A stretch of DNA of 64,000 nucleotides from Shewanella sp. KT0246 (lineage in GTDB: Bacteria; Pseudomonadota; Gammaproteobacteria; Enterobacterales; Shewanellaceae). The DNA lies in NCBI RefSeq assembly GCF_019654955.1, contig NZ_BPEV01000011.1, forward strand, positions 1 through 64,000, written 5' to 3'. The notes beneath the pieces are model-generated. The model saw only the letters and a list, made by a program, of their open reading frames with translations, searched no databases and was not told where the DNA came from. This document shows positions 63,487-64,000 of the stretch, piece after piece. The position numbers were made by a program, and so were the translations under genes. The first letter of the stretch is position 1. The number at the start of each line of letters is the position of its first letter.

Positions 63487-64000
63487 ATGAATCAAATTAC
63501 AGGAACGATAGGGCGCTGGCAAGGCGCCGGGTTGATGGCCACCACTTTGCTTGGTACTGGGGTATTTATATTGCCGCAAATGACCATTGCTGTCGCCAAT
63601 AGTGGCGCTTTACTGGCATGGGTTATTCTTACTGTCGCCATTTTGCCTGTGGCTGTGGTGTTTGGTTTGTTAGCTAGCCGTTTCCCCCACGCGGCAGGGC
63701 CTGCTTTTTTCATTGAGAAAGCATTTGGCACTACTGCAGGAAGAACCATTGGGTTAATTTTCTTGTTTGTGATTCCTATTGGAGCCCCTGCGGCCATTTT
63801 GATGACCTTCCAGTTTATGGATGCTTTGGTGTCTATTACGGGCTGGGGACAACTTGCTGCTGAACTTGCCATTGTGGTGGTGCTTTTGCTGCTAAATTAC
63901 CGCGGTATTCAGGTTTCTGCTAAGCTGCAGTTTGCGTTGACGTTAGCGATTGTCGCAGTGGTTGCAGTGTTATTTGGCGCCAGTGGAACCAATGTCAGTG
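63487..64000 (+). CDS. YjeH-like APC-family amino acid exporter, 3' end outside window
   Basis: An ATG at 63487 (MNQITGTIGRWQGAGLMATTLLGTGVFILPQM) opens a frame that stays open to the window end, giving 171 residues. The start GAGLMATTLLGTGVFILP and the repeated hydrophobic helices match the YjeH branch of the amino acid-polyamine-organocation family, known in E. coli for methionine and branched-chain amino acid export. The adjacent divergent Lrp/AsnC regulator supports an amino acid function. The substrate is not determined. Confidence 0.88.
   Translation, partial: MNQITGTIGRWQGAGLMATTLLGTGVFILPQMTIAVANSGALLAWVILTVAILPVAVVFGLLASRFPHAAGPAFFIEKAFGTTAGRTIGLIFLFVIPIGAPAAILMTFQFMDALVSITGWGQLAAELAIVVVLLLLNYRGIQVSAKLQFALTLAIVAVVAVLFGASGTNVS

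Noticed and set aside
63492-63872. 126-codon minus-strand frame opposite the exporter
   Set aside because: The plus strand encodes a recognisable YjeH-like membrane protein over the same bases.

Overview
The window reads as chromosomal DNA of a Shewanella-type marine gammaproteobacterium. The main evidence is a tetraheme quinol dehydrogenase of the CymA type, together with menDHCE for menaquinone, a caa3-type cytochrome oxidase cluster, and the orders lexA/plsB and rsmD / ftsY-ftsE-ftsX-rpoH that are usual in this group. Base composition is moderately AT-rich. The genus is inferred from protein resemblance. No rRNA, tRNA, CRISPR array, transposase, integrase or phage gene was recognised.

Layout. 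1-3.8 kb: the 3' part of an AT-rich AraC-type regulator, then tex. 3.8-12.4 kb: a periplasmic binding protein, a small monooxygenase, a Gln-rich protein, bioH divergent from comF, a large M14 peptidase, nfuA and an orphan prepilin-like gene. 12.4-16.3 kb: an iron module in which a PepSY membrane protein and a TonB-dependent receptor diverge, each preceded by a Fur-like box. 16.4-20.8 kb: an S9 peptidase, a MATE exporter and a polysaccharide deacetylase. 20.85-21.33 kb: a MITE-like inverted-repeat element. 21.5-23.9 kb: an AraC regulator divergent from an SDR oxidoreductase, with a 16-bp-arm palindrome between them.

24.1-33.1 kb is the aerobic terminal oxidase block, read leftward: coxB, coxA, ctaG, ctaE, SURF1, a thioredoxin-like accessory protein, ctaA, cyoE and SCO. 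It encodes the enzyme plus heme A synthesis and copper insertion. One small gene (DUF2909-like) is embedded on the opposite strand. CoxB carries two tandem cytochrome c domains. 33.5-38.7 kb: a lexA-sulA SOS operon with two perfect LexA boxes, divergent from plsB, then an aromatic amino acid permease. 38.7-43.0 kb: an AraC regulator, a YiaW/YiaV-like pair, a two-domain VOC protein and a small membrane protein.

43.1-49.2 kb is a heavy-metal (probably copper/silver) efflux cluster: an RND pump, an adaptor with four metal-binding modules, a Cys-rich periplasmic protein with a 14-residue repeat, and a small Cys/His-rich protein. 49.9-51.6 kb holds cymA followed by a striking 197-bp tandem array that repeats the 3' end of cymA, including its last heme motif and its terminator. 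51.8-57.3 kb: a DUF1145 gene, rsmD, ftsY, ftsE, ftsX and rpoH. 57.4-62.6 kb: menaquinone genes menD-menH-menC-menE. 62.8-64 kb: an Lrp/AsnC regulator divergent from a YjeH-like amino acid exporter that runs off the window.

Functionally the window joins both ends of respiration: menaquinone synthesis and CymA for anaerobic electron export, and a heme-copper oxidase for oxygen. Metal handling (iron uptake, copper efflux) and SOS or cell-division functions lie around them. The least explained structures are the cymA 3' array, the repeat expansions in the metal-binding proteins, and the nested-hairpin element at 20.85-21.33 kb.
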